A stretch of DNA of 20,801 nt from Holophagaceae bacterium (GCA_025353305.1 JANXQX010000099.1:1-20801); one strand, 5' to 3'. Shown: positions 12,940 to 20,148, counted from the first letter of the stretch. Notes: generated by a model from the letters alone, not told the origin. Translations and numbers: made by a program.

Positions 12940-15135
12940 TCACGCCACCCGTTTGGTCTCGCCTGCGGCGCCCGAGGCCAGCAGCTTGAGGGTTTCGGCC
13001 ACCTCCTGGGCAGAGCTGGGGCGATCTTCGATGCGCTTGGCCATGAGCCGCTCAAGCAGGAAGCTGAAGCCGTCCGGCAGATCCGGGGCCATGTCCTTGG
13101 CCCGTGGCACGGGGGAGCTCAGGTGCATGCGCAACAGTTCCGTGATCGAGGAATGCTCAAAAGGCGGGAAACCCGTGGAGAGTTCGAAGAGCATGACGCC
13201 CAGCGCATAAAGGTCGGTGCGCGGATCCACCCGTTCACCCTTCACTTGCTCGGGGGCCATGTAGCGCGGCGTGCCGAAGACCTGGCCTTCGTCCGATGTG
13301 CCTTTGGCGGCCACGGGCGCGGCCAGACCGAAATCCATGATCTTGGCGTCGCCACGGGAGTCGAACAGGATGTTCAACGGCTTGATGTCGCGGTGCACCA
13401 CACCCACGCCATGGGCGGCTTCCAGGCCTTCAGAGACCTGGCGGCCGATGCGGAGCACCAGGCCGAGGGGCAGGCTGCCCCGGTCGTCCAGCAGCTGCTT
13501 CAGCGTGACGCCCTTCAGGTATTCCATGGAGACGAAGGGCAGGCCCTCGTAGTCGCCGAAATCGTGGGTGCGGAGCACGTACTTGTTGGTGATTTTCCGG
13601 GCCAGCTTGATCTCCTGCTTGAGCTGCTCCAGGAAGCCCGCGGAAAGATCGTGTTCGGGACGGATGATCTTCAGGGCCACTTCTTCGTCCAATTGCTGAT
13701 CGTGAGCTTTCAGCACGATGCCCATCCCACCTTTGCCCAGGATGTTTTCGATACGGTAACGGCCAGCGAAAATCTCGCCCTCTTTCAGGGTCACCCGCTT
13801 GCGCCGGGCCGCGGGTTCCGCACCCTGAATCAATTGAGAGGTGGTGGGCAGCATGATGGTGCCGTCCACATCCACCGCGCTCATGCTGAGCCGGCTCTGG
13901 GCGACGGATTCCATTTCCGCGCCCATGCCCCGGCGTCCATCCGCTGAGTCCAGGTTTTCCAGAGCGGCCAGCAGCTCGTCCTTGGCTTTCAGTTCCGAGA
14001 GCATGGCCCTGAAGGCCTGGGTGAGATAGCCCACTTCGTCCTGACTGTTAAGGGCTGGGATCTCGGGCCGCTCACCCTCCGCCAACTGAGCCGTGGCACG
14101 GGCCAGGGCCGCCAGGGGTGATGTCACCGCGCGGCTGGAGGTCAGCGAAAGCAGGATCGCCAGGAGCAGCCCGCCCGCGCCGGTCATCAGGATCACATTG
14201 CGGATGGTCACGAACGGCGCCAGAAACGGCTCCAGGGGCATCATCACCACATCCCCGATCTGGAGATCCAGGGCGTTGACACCCTTCAACGGCGCCAGTA
14301 CGGCGAGGTAGGGCCGTCCTTGCAGCATTACTGGAACGGTCCCGGACCGCTGCCCCGCCACGACCCCTTCTTGCGCTTTTTTGAAGTCGGCCCCGGTGGA
14401 AATCGCCTGCTGCAACGTGGTGCGCTGGCCCGCTTCCGGCACCGTCAGCCCCTGGATCTGGAACTTGCTCAACAACCCGAAATGGGGCGGGGGATCGCTC
14501 TCTCGGCCCCGGGGCAGGGACACCTGGCGGAGATCCTTGGCCGCGCCATCACTGAGCCTGTTCCCGACGAGCATCACCCCGAGGGTGGCCCCGCCGGGGG
14601 AGGAGATGGGGCGGGCCACGGCATGGTAGACGCCCATGAATTTGCCCTGGTCGATCTTGAAGAAGCCACGATAGGAGGGGCCCTTGTACCCGGCCTTTTT
14701 CGCTTCATCGGGATGCATGGCCATCTGCACGATGCCCACGTCGTTGTAATCCTGCTTCACGCCGTCGGTGGTGCAGGAGAGCAGCATGCCCGTAGGGCGC
14801 ACCACGACGGCGATCTCGGAGCTGAGCCGGGACAGGTTGTCCAGCAACGTGTCGCGAACCGATGTGAAATCCGCCTTTTCGATATTCGCCTGATTCCCGG
14901 AGTACTGGGTGAAGACCTCCAGCCCGGCGTCCATGATCTTGCCCTGCTGCTCGAAAGCGCGGTCCACCACCTGGCTGGCGGAGGTCATTTGCGCGCCTGC
15001 GGATTCCCGGGCCTTTCGGTTGGCCACGGTGGAAGTGATGAAGACCAGGACCCCGATGATCACCAGGATGGTGACGCTCGTGCGAAGGAAGAACTTCCAG
15101 GCTAGCGAGCGGTACCAGCGCACTTCATGGCTCAT
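12940..15135 (-). CDS. Transmembrane sensor Ser/Thr protein kinase (periplasmic sensor, HAMP, C-terminal kinase)
   Basis: This 731-aa inner-membrane kinase has membrane segment 1 at about 19-37, a periplasmic sensor region of about 270 residues that looks like a double-Cache fold, membrane segment 2 at about 312-332, and a HAMP-like linker (333-385: SRAVTSPLAALARATAQLAE, then DEVGYLTQAF). The C-terminal Hanks-type kinase domain (about 458-720) has all key residues: GKGGMG (467-472), ATP-binding Lys489, HRDIKPLN (catalytic Asp583), DFG (601-603) and GTPRYMAPEQ (621-630). The sensor probably reads a small ligand and controls phosphorylation of cytoplasmic Ser/Thr targets, which are unknown. GAGGT upstream of the ATG at 15135 supports the start. 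The leader carries a two-copy heptamer. The gene is divergent from the ferritin-like gene. Confidence 0.94.
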   Translation of the reverse strand: MSHEVRWYRSLAWKFFLRTSVTILVIIGVLVFITSTVANRKARESAGAQMTSASQVVDRAFEQQGKIMDAGLEVFTQYSGNQANIEKADFTSVRDTLLDNLSRLSSEIAVVVRPTGMLLSCTTDGVKQDYNDVGIVQMAMHPDEAKKAGYKGPSYRGFFKIDQGKFMGVYHAVARPISSPGGATLGVMLVGNRLSDGAAKDLRQVSLPRGRESDPPPHFGLLSKFQIQGLTVPEAGQRTTLQQAISTGADFKKAQEGVVAGQRSGTVPVMLQGRPYLAVLAPLKGVNALDLQIGDVVMMPLEPFLAPFVTIRNVILMTGAGGLLLAILLSLTSSRAVTSPLAALARATAQLAEGERPEIPALNSQDEVGYLTQAFRAMLSELKAKDELLAALENLDSADGRRGMGAEMESVAQSRLSMSAVDVDGTIMLPTTSQLIQGAEPAARRKRVTLKEGEIFAGRYRIENILGKGGMGIVLKAHDQQLDEEVALKIIRPEHDLSAGFLEQLKQEIKLARKITNKYVLRTHDFGDYEGLPFVSMEYLKGVTLKQLLDDRGSLPLGLVLRIGRQVSEGLEAAHGVGVVHRDIKPLNILFDSRGDAKIMDFGLAAPVAAKGTSDEGQVFGTPRYMAPEQVKGERVDPRTDLYALGVMLFELSTGFPPFEHSSITELLRMHLSSPVPRAKDMAPDLPDGFSFLLERLMAKRIEDRPSSAQEVAETLKLLASGAAGETKRVA

Positions 15136-15150
15136 GGCGGACCTCGGAAA

Positions 15151-15164
15151 AAAGACTAAAGACT
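15151..15164. repeat. Two perfect 7-bp tandem copies in the kinase gene leader
   Basis: AAAGACT occurs twice in tandem (15151-15157, 15158-15164), and the next seven bases (ttggctt) are degenerate. On the kinase coding strand it reads AGTCTTT twice, close to the AGTCTCA unit of the array at 18006-18040. Confidence 0.55.
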
Positions 15165-15189
15165 TTGGCTTAGACGATCTTAGCGACCG

Positions 15190-15229
15190 TTACGGAATAA
15201 CCAGTGCTTTTCTGGTTAGTTCTTACGGA
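15190..15229. promoter_or_regulatory. Hairpin flanked by TTACGGA direct repeats, candidate regulatory site
   Basis: A perfect 7-bp inverted repeat, TAACCAG (15198-15204) and CTGGTTA (15212-15218), has a 7-nt loop. It is flanked by TTACGGA at 15190-15196 and again at 15223-15229, 33 bp apart. It lies in the 255-bp spacer between the divergent kinase and ferritin-like genes, where both promoters should be. No confident -10/-35 pair could be assigned. Confidence 0.35.
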
Positions 15230-15294
15230 CGCTTATGCTGGCCGGAGGACTGCTTAGCGGTTTTCTGTTCTTTCCCTTCGATGCGCGAAAGTCC

Positions 15295-15306
15295 TGGCAC
15301 GTGCCA
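15295..15306. promoter_or_regulatory. 12-bp perfect palindrome TGGCACGTGCCA, candidate operator
   Basis: The palindrome lies 84 bp before the ferritin-like start. A related half-spaced copy follows at once: TGGCA-CGTG-CCAAGG is echoed by TGGCA-T-CCAAGG. This fits a dimeric regulator site, but no cognate regulator is identified. Confidence 0.35.
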
Positions 15307-15390
15307 AGGGTTGCTGGCATCCAAGGTCTGTTTCCCCTGATAACGAATTCCGCTCAATCTCCATATCCCAAACCCAAGCCTGGAGCCCCC

Positions 15391-15945
15391 ATGTCCGACC
15401 GCCGCCTGTTTCTCAGTGCTCTGATGGGAGGGGCCGCCCTGGCGGCTTCGGGAAGCCTGGTGGGGTGCAGGAGCCCGGAGGCGACACCAAGTGGAGACTC
15501 CCGGCCCACTGGGGATCTCAGCATTCTCAACGGGGCGCTGGTGCTGGAACACACCGCGATCTACGCCTACGGGCTGGCGGGGGGCTCCGGCCTGCTGAGC
15601 AAGGGTGTGCTGGCCGTGGGTGGCACCTTCAAAGGCAGCCATGAAAGCCATCGCGAGGCCCTCAGCGCCGTGATCAGAAGTCTGGGGGGCTCACCCGCGG
15701 ACCCCAAAAAAGAGTACGACTTCAGCGCCTTTGAACTGAAGTCCGAAGCGGATGTCTTGCGGCTGGCCCTGTTCCTGGAAATGAAAGCCGCCCGGGCCTA
15801 TCAAGCAGCGGTCTCGCAATTCAAGACCAAGGCCCTTCTGGAAGCCGCCGCCCGCATCATGGGCGACGAGGTGAGTCATGCGGCCATCCTGCGGGCAGCC
15901 CTTGGCAAGGCACCGACAGGGTTCTACAGCCAGATTGATGAATGA
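15391..15945 (+). CDS. Exported ferritin-like (four-helix) lipoprotein
   Basis: This 184-aa product starts with a twin-arginine-like export signal (SDRRLFLSA, Arg4-Arg5) and a hydrophobic core. A lipobox, LVGC with Cys26 as first mature residue, follows, so it may be a Tat-exported lipoprotein. The mature part is helical, with Glu/His residues spaced as in ferritin-like di-metal proteins: Glu53 in ALVLEHTAIYAYG, the SHESH stretch (83-87), Glu130 in LFLEMKAARAY, and Glu160 and His163 in GDEVSHAAIL. Related small proteins are annotated as ferritin-like (DUF4439 type), and their chemistry is not well known. GGAG 5 bases before the ATG supports the start at 15391; the frame is open further upstream without an initiation signal. 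The cupredoxin gene follows after 84 bp on the same strand. Confidence 0.85.
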   Translation: MSDRRLFLSALMGGAALAASGSLVGCRSPEATPSGDSRPTGDLSILNGALVLEHTAIYAYGLAGGSGLLSKGVLAVGGTFKGSHESHREALSAVIRSLGGSPADPKKEYDFSAFELKSEADVLRLALFLEMKAARAYQAAVSQFKTKALLEAAARIMGDEVSHAAILRAALGKAPTGFYSQIDE

Positions 15946-16029
15946 GATTAGTCATCTCTTGGCACCCTCCGGAGTTCTTGCGGCTCGATGAATTGGAGTA
16001 GGCTTCCTGGGACACCCGCTGGAGTCCTT

Positions 16030-16695
16030 ATGCCTTTAAGATTTTTCCCGATTGTACTGACGGCTCCGCTCCTGGCCGGAGGACTTTCCGGCCCAGTGCT
16101 GCTCTTGGACAAAAACGGAAAGCCGCGGGAAACGCTGAAGGATGTCATCGCTATCCTTGAACCCTTGGCGGCACCCAAGCCCACCCTGGAAAAACGGCCG
16201 TTGCTGCGCATCCGCACGGTGGGCAAGCGCTTCTCGCCCCGCGTGGCCTGGACCACGCCCGGCAGCCAGGTCACCTTTCCCAACCAGGACTCCATCGTCC
16301 ACAACGTCTTCAGCGTCTGCTGCACCGTGCCTTTCGACACGGGCCAGTACGAGCCTGGGGACACGCCCGCGCCCATCAAGCTGGTAAAACCTGGTCTGCT
16401 GAAGCTCTACTGCAATGTCCACCACCGGATGAACGCGTTTCTTTGGGTCCTGGAAACGCCCTATGCACAAGTTCTGGATGGCAAGACCGGTCTGGCCTTT
16501 GATGGAATCCCCAGCGGCACCTATCGCCTGAAACTGTGGCATCCCGAGACCGGGGAAAGGACTTTCCCAGTGACAATCGACCAGGCCAACGTCCACGGCG
16601 AGTGGACCCTGAGTGCGAACCTGCCCCCCTTCGAGCCGCATAAAAACAAATTCGGCAAGGATTATCCGCCGATGAAGGACGAGGGAAGCTACTGA
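16030..16695 (+). CDS. Secreted cupredoxin (plastocyanin/methylamine-utilisation-protein-like)
   Basis: This 221-aa protein has a signal peptide (MPLRFFPIVLTAPLLAGGLS). The central domain has the type-1 copper pattern: His91 in FPNQDSIVHNVF, then Cys128, His131 and Met134 in YCNVHHRM (C-x2-H-x2-M). The C-terminal part (about 145-200: VLDGKTGLAFDGIPSGTYRL, LWHPETGE) looks like a carboxypeptidase-regulatory or other beta-sandwich add-on seen in such proteins. It probably carries electrons in the periplasm. The partner is unknown, but the ferritin-like protein next door is a candidate. The start at 16030 is preferred because GGAG lies 5 bases upstream and a signal peptide begins there; an ATG at 15988 would add 14 residues with no such support. 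A heptamer-repeat element begins 5 bp after the stop. Confidence 0.88.
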   Translation: MPLRFFPIVLTAPLLAGGLSGPVLLLDKNGKPRETLKDVIAILEPLAAPKPTLEKRPLLRIRTVGKRFSPRVAWTTPGSQVTFPNQDSIVHNVFSVCCTVPFDTGQYEPGDTPAPIKLVKPGLLKLYCNVHHRMNAFLWVLETPYAQVLDGKTGLAFDGIPSGTYRLKLWHPETGERTFPVTIDQANVHGEWTLSANLPPFEPHKNKFGKDYPPMKDEGSY

Positions 16696-16700
16696 ACCTT

Positions 16701-16789
16701 GGCCGTGGGAATTGGGCTGTGGGCGGTGGGCAAAAAGAACTCTCCTCATTTTCGCCTACAGCCCATAGCCTACCGCCTACTGCCAAATG
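16701..16789. repeat. Inverted heptamer-repeat element 2 (between convergent genes)
   Basis: The left arm has five 7-bp units in register (16701-16735: ggccgtg, ggaattg, ggctgtg, ggcggtg, ggcaaaa). The right arm has five on the other strand (16755-16789: cctacag, cccatag, cctaccg, cctactg, ccaaatg). Left and right arms can pair imperfectly. Units are shared with element 1 at 10554-10638 (cctacag, cctaccg, ggctgtg). The element fills nearly all of the 108-bp gap between the convergent cupredoxin and outer-envelope genes. Confidence 0.75.
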
Positions 16790-16803
16790 AAATGGGCTTG
16801 TGA

Positions 16804-17997
16804 CTACCGGAGAGGCGGAATCGCTGGTGTCGGATGCTGGGTGCGGCCGAACCCCACGGGGAACACGCGGAGCGTGATGCCAGCACTGAGGCGGCCTTGA
16901 CTGCCCACGCCCACATAGACACCGGGCGACCACCATTTCCCGGTGCCGACAATGCCCGGATAGACGTTCAGGCGCGCCTTGAGATCATCCGTGCCATTGA
17001 GGATGAGCGAAGCCAGCAGCGAGTCGTTGCGGTCGTAGAAAAGGCCCGCGCTGAAATGGGTGATGGTGGGATCCTGGGCCTTCTGGACGGCTGCGCCGAA
17101 GCCCCAGGAAAAACTGTCGGATTTCGTGACCGAATGGGACAGTCCGACGAGGGTGGTGAGCCCGAAATAGACGAAGGGGCGCGCCGCATCCGGCCCTGCG
17201 ACCACGGGGCGGATGACGAAATTCTGGCTGACGTTGGTGATCCGGCCCTTGGTGCCGGAAGGCCTGGCATAGTCCGGCTCGTACATCGGCTGTCCGTTCC
17301 ATTCCACGAGATGCAGATCGTCCGCGGCGAAACGGGCGAAACGGTCCCAGCGGTAGAGCAGCATGCCGAGGGGGCGGAAAAGATAGACATCCGCAATTTC
17401 ATCATCGGGTTTGGTGGAGGTCTTCTCGATGGCCTCCTGGAACAACTCAGCCGCGGTGCAGATTACCGCGGACGTGAGGTAGGGAAAGGGGACACCGTGG
17501 GCCTCGAACCATTCGGCATTCTTGCGGAAGACCATGCCACCACCCAGCAGGTGCAGCGAGTAGTTAGGAATCCAGTCGGCGCGGCCGCCCTTGTAGGGGA
17601 AGATCTGTCGGTTGACGAAGGCGTTCCAGCCGCCCTGGCTCTGGACCGCGTTGTTGGGATGCTGCAGGTCGAAGCGCACCGTCTTCCAATGTTCCGCAAG
17701 GCCGAAATCGTTGAAACTCTCAGGCACTTGAAGCGTGTCGTAGGACCACGTGATGAATGACGTCAGCGGGTTGAACTGGGATTCCGAACCATAATTCTGG
17801 CCCTTGTAGAAGAGGTAGGGCTGTGGCGCAGCCCTCACGGTTTCCGAAGGCGTTGTCCCCGGGGCCGGTGCCGCCAGTGGCTCATCAGCTGCGCAAGGCA
17901 TCGCCATCCCCAGACCTGCCACTAGGCAGAATGTGAACGAGCGCAAGGAAGCTAAAAACGAAGTGTCCCGAATCTCAAGGTGGCAGGAATTCCTCAT
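16804..17997 (-). CDS. Exported, probably outer-envelope protein of unknown function
   Basis: This 397-aa product has an N-terminal export signal with a longish n-region (hydrophobic core about 20-33, cleavage near CAA-DEP at residue 38). Residues about 145-216 (NYSLHLLGGGMVF, SAVICTAAELFQEAIEK, DVYLFRPLGMLLYRW) form two hydrophobic helices with a central Glu. This recalls DUF3943-type proteins, but I am not certain. The remainder alternates polar and aromatic/Gly residues (FVYFGLTTLVGLS, SWGFGAAV, HFSAGLFYDRND, SPGVYVGVGSQGRLSAGITLRVFP) and could form outer-membrane beta strands. It starts 6 bp after the ArnC-like glycosyltransferase stop, so the two are probably one operon with an envelope role. 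The ribosome-binding site is weak and lies in the heptamer-derived sequence. Confidence 0.78.
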   Translation of the reverse strand: MRNSCHLEIRDTSFLASLRSFTFCLVAGLGMAMPCAADEPLAAPAPGTTPSETVRAAPQPYLFYKGQNYGSESQFNPLTSFITWSYDTLQVPESFNDFGLAEHWKTVRFDLQHPNNAVQSQGGWNAFVNRQIFPYKGGRADWIPNYSLHLLGGGMVFRKNAEWFEAHGVPFPYLTSAVICTAAELFQEAIEKTSTKPDDEIADVYLFRPLGMLLYRWDRFARFAADDLHLVEWNGQPMYEPDYARPSGTKGRITNVSQNFVIRPVVAGPDAARPFVYFGLTTLVGLSHSVTKSDSFSWGFGAAVQKAQDPTITHFSAGLFYDRNDSLLASLILNGTDDLKARLNVYPGIVGTGKWWSPGVYVGVGSQGRLSAGITLRVFPVGFGRTQHPTPAIPPLR

Positions 17998-18003
17998 GCG
18001 AGC

Positions 18004-18978
18004 CTACTTGGGACTTGTTGCTTGAGACTTGAGACTGTTTTGATGGACCTTCTTCACCATGTACCGCGGCCTGTCCCGAACCTCCACGTAGATGCGGCCA
18101 ATGTATTCGCCCAATAGTCCGAAAGCGAGAAACTGCGCGCCGATGAAAATGAAGAGGATGGCGAACAGCGTGAAAACGCCTTCCACGGTGCGATCGGGGT
18201 GCAGCACCCGGTAGATCAACAGGTAGACGCCGAAGCCCATGCCCAGGGCGCTCACCAGGACGCCAAGCACGGAGAGCATCTGCAGGGGCAGCAGGCTGAA
18301 GGAGGTAAGAAGATCGAATTGCAGGTTGATGAGCTTCCACAGCCCATATTTTGAATCACCGGCCGCGCGCTCGGCGTGGGCCACTGGCACCTCGGTGATG
18401 CGTTTGGCAAAGGAGTTGGCCAGGGCGGGGATGAAACTGCTGCGCTCCTTGCAAAGCAGCATCGCGTCCACCACCTCGCGGCTGTAGGCGCGCAGCATGC
18501 AGCCGTAGTCATGCAGCTTCACGCCGGTGGTCCGGCGTGTGATGGCGTTGACGACCTTGCTGGGCAGACGCCGGAAGATGGAATCGTTCTCCTCTCGGCC
18601 CTGGCGCCAGCCGCCCACCACATCGTAGCCCTCCTCGACCTTGGCCACGAGTTTCGGGATTTCCTCTGGGGGATTCTGCAGATCCGCATCCAGCGTCACC
18701 ACCACCCTGCCCTCGACTTCGGAAAGGGCTCCGAAAATCGCAGAATGCTGGCCGTAGTTGCGGTTGAATTCCACGATCTTGATGCGCGGCTCGGCCTTGG
18801 CGATCTCCAGCAACATCAGCAAGGATCGGTCCCTGCTCCCGTCATCGGTGAAGATCAGCTCCCAGTCCCTCTCTCCACTGAAATTTTCATTCAGGACCTT
18901 GGCGAGCCGCTCCCACAGCTGTGGAATATTGGCTTCTTCGTTATAGATCGGGATGACGACAGAGAGATAGGGGCCCAT
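18004..18978 (-). CDS. ArnC-like family 2 glycosyltransferase (undecaprenyl-phosphate type)
   Basis: This 324-aa inner-membrane enzyme probably moves a sugar from a nucleotide donor to undecaprenyl phosphate. The GT-A domain has DDG at 45-47 and DAD at 97-99 (LDADLQNPPEEIP). Two membrane segments (about 234-256 and 267-289) are followed by GLLGEYIGRIYVEVRDRPRY. The match to ArnC is unusually close in several blocks: DYGCMLRAY (157-165), DAMLLCKERSSFIPALAN, HAER..GDSKYG and MLSVLG. ArnC itself transfers 4-deoxy-4-formamido-L-arabinose for lipid A modification and polymyxin resistance. No other arn gene is in the window, so sugar specificity is open. The last 12 codons run through a 7-bp repeat, which makes the SLKSQATSPK tail look accidental. 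The next gene starts 6 bp downstream. Confidence 0.92.
   Translation of the reverse strand: MGPYLSVVIPIYNEEANIPQLWERLAKVLNENFSGERDWELIFTDDGSRDRSLLMLLEIAKAEPRIKIVEFNRNYGQHSAIFGALSEVEGRVVVTLDADLQNPPEEIPKLVAKVEEGYDVVGGWRQGREENDSIFRRLPSKVVNAITRRTTGVKLHDYGCMLRAYSREVVDAMLLCKERSSFIPALANSFAKRITEVPVAHAERAAGDSKYGLWKLINLQFDLLTSFSLLPLQMLSVLGVLVSALGMGFGVYLLIYRVLHPDRTVEGVFTLFAILFIFIGAQFLAFGLLGEYIGRIYVEVRDRPRYMVKKVHQNSLKSQATSPK
18006..18040. repeat. Heptamer array 3, through the 3' end of the glycosyltransferase gene
   Basis: Five 7-bp units lie in register on the plus strand: acttggg, acttgtt, gcttgag, acttgag, actgttt. They include the last codons and overlap the TAG stop (18006-18004) of the glycosyltransferase. 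The consensus ACTTGAG differs from elements 1 and 2 but has the same period and number of units. There is no inverted arm. Confidence 0.65.
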
Positions 18979-19011
18979 GAGGCTATTCTACTGTCAGTCT
19001 CGGAGAACCAC

Positions 19012-19740
19012 ATGAACGGCGACCCCAACATCCTGCTGGTGGAAGATGAGCTGAGCCTGGCCGAGGGCATCAAGTTGAACCTGGAGATGGAAGGGCTGCC
19101 CTGCACCTGGATCACCCGTGGGGATGAAGCCCTGAGGCGCATCCTGGTGGAAAAATATGACCTGGTGATCCTTGATGTGATGCTGCCGGGCATGGACGGG
19201 TTCAGTGTTTGCGAGCGCATCCGCGAGGCCAAGAACTACACGCCGATCCTGTTTCTCACCGCCAAGAACACCGAAGACGACCGTGTGCATGGATTCGAAA
19301 CCGGCGGCGACGACTACCTGGGCAAGCCCTTCCAGGTGCGGGAGTTGCTCACCCGCGTGCGGGCCATCCTGCGCCGCGAAGCCTGGTACCGCAACCGGAC
19401 CTTCGGAGGCCGGCAGAAATTCGGCGACTTCTGGGTGGATTTCGAGAACTTCTGCGGCGAAGGGCCCCAAGGGCCGTTCACCATGGGCGTGAAGGAATGC
19501 ATGATCCTGAAGCTGCTCATGGAGCGTACCGGGCAAGTGGTGAGCCGCCAGGAGATCATCGACCGCGTCTGGGGCGAAGACGCCGAGCCCACGCCGCGCA
19601 CGGTCGACAATTTCATCGTCCGCCTCCGCCGCGTCATGGAAGTGGACGCCCATCATCCCAGATGGGTACACACGCTCCGCAGCGTCGGGTACCAGTTCGA
19701 TCCAGAGGGACGAACCCGTTCAGGGGATGACAGGCCATGA
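19012..19740 (+). CDS. OmpR/PhoB-family response regulator
   Basis: This 242-aa two-component regulator has a receiver domain (about 5-120) with the acidic pair Glu11/Asp12, phospho-acceptor Asp55 (LVILDVMLPG), Thr83 and Lys105 (GKPF). The winged-helix DNA-binding domain (about 135-235) shows LLMERTGQVVSRQEIIDRVW and TVDNFIVRLRRVME, then the HTLRSVGYQF wing typical of OmpR/PhoB. Phosphorylation should promote dimer binding to direct-repeat sites. GGAG 7 bases upstream supports the ATG at 19012. The gene is divergent from the ArnC-like gene with only 33 bp between start codons, so promoters must overlap or reach into coding DNA. No histidine kinase is adjacent. A 36-codon frame overlaps its stop (ATGA). 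Confidence 0.96.
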   Translation: MNGDPNILLVEDELSLAEGIKLNLEMEGLPCTWITRGDEALRRILVEKYDLVILDVMLPGMDGFSVCERIREAKNYTPILFLTAKNTEDDRVHGFETGGDDYLGKPFQVRELLTRVRAILRREAWYRNRTFGGRQKFGDFWVDFENFCGEGPQGPFTMGVKECMILKLLMERTGQVVSRQEIIDRVWGEDAEPTPRTVDNFIVRLRRVMEVDAHHPRWVHTLRSVGYQFDPEGRTRSGDDRP

Positions 19741-19847
19741 TCGCAGGGCAAGCAACACATCCAAATCCCTTTCGCAGATTGATGCGGAGGAAGGGCGAAT
19801 CATTAGCCATACGGATTCTGGAGCATTTTCAAGAATGGCTCACATGA
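19737..19847 (+). CDS. Possible 36-aa small ORF overlapping the response regulator stop
   Basis: An ATG overlaps the TGA of the response regulator (ATGA, 19737-19740) and opens a 36-codon frame rich in Arg (FRRLMRRKGE, then LAIRILEHFQEWLT). The arrangement is the one often used by regulator-kinase pairs, but the product does not look like the start of a kinase that I recognise. It may be a coupled small protein, a decayed gene start, or chance. Confidence 0.25.
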   Translation: MIAGQATHPNPFRRLMRRKGESLAIRILEHFQEWLT

Positions 19848-20148
19848 CAGGGCAGTGGCCGATCCAAATCACGAAGTGAATGCAAAATCGCGATGGATGT
19901 CGGACTGGCGATTCAAGAATTTCTAGGTCAGAAGTGAGTGCCCGAAAAATTAGGCTCGCGGAGTGCTGTGAAATAGACTTGGCGATAGATTCAGATGGAA
20001 ATCATTTCTTAATAAATTAACAATGATTAATTTTTGGTCTCCCCCCTTAGTGTTATCGTGTTGGATTGCGATTCAAAATTTTACAACTTGATGATTAGGC
20101 TAGACATACAATCAAAGTTCACCTGATTCAATACCTTGGGCGGGTTTC
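19848..20148. other. AT-rich non-coding spacer with a 7-bp dyad
   Basis: I see no gene here on either strand. The sequence is visibly AT-richer than the rest, most of all at 20000-20110. A perfect inverted repeat AAATTAA-CAATGA-TTAATTT lies at 20014-20033 and runs into TT, so it could be an operator or a weak AT-rich terminator. The promoter of the gene at 20149 should be here, but no clear -35/-10 pair could be fixed (TACAAT occurs at about 20106). Confidence 0.5.

Noticed and set aside
16696..16803. Heptamer element 2 as a classical Rho-independent terminator
   Set aside because: Pairing between arms is imperfect, the loop is long, and no T run follows on either strand; the repeat description fits better.
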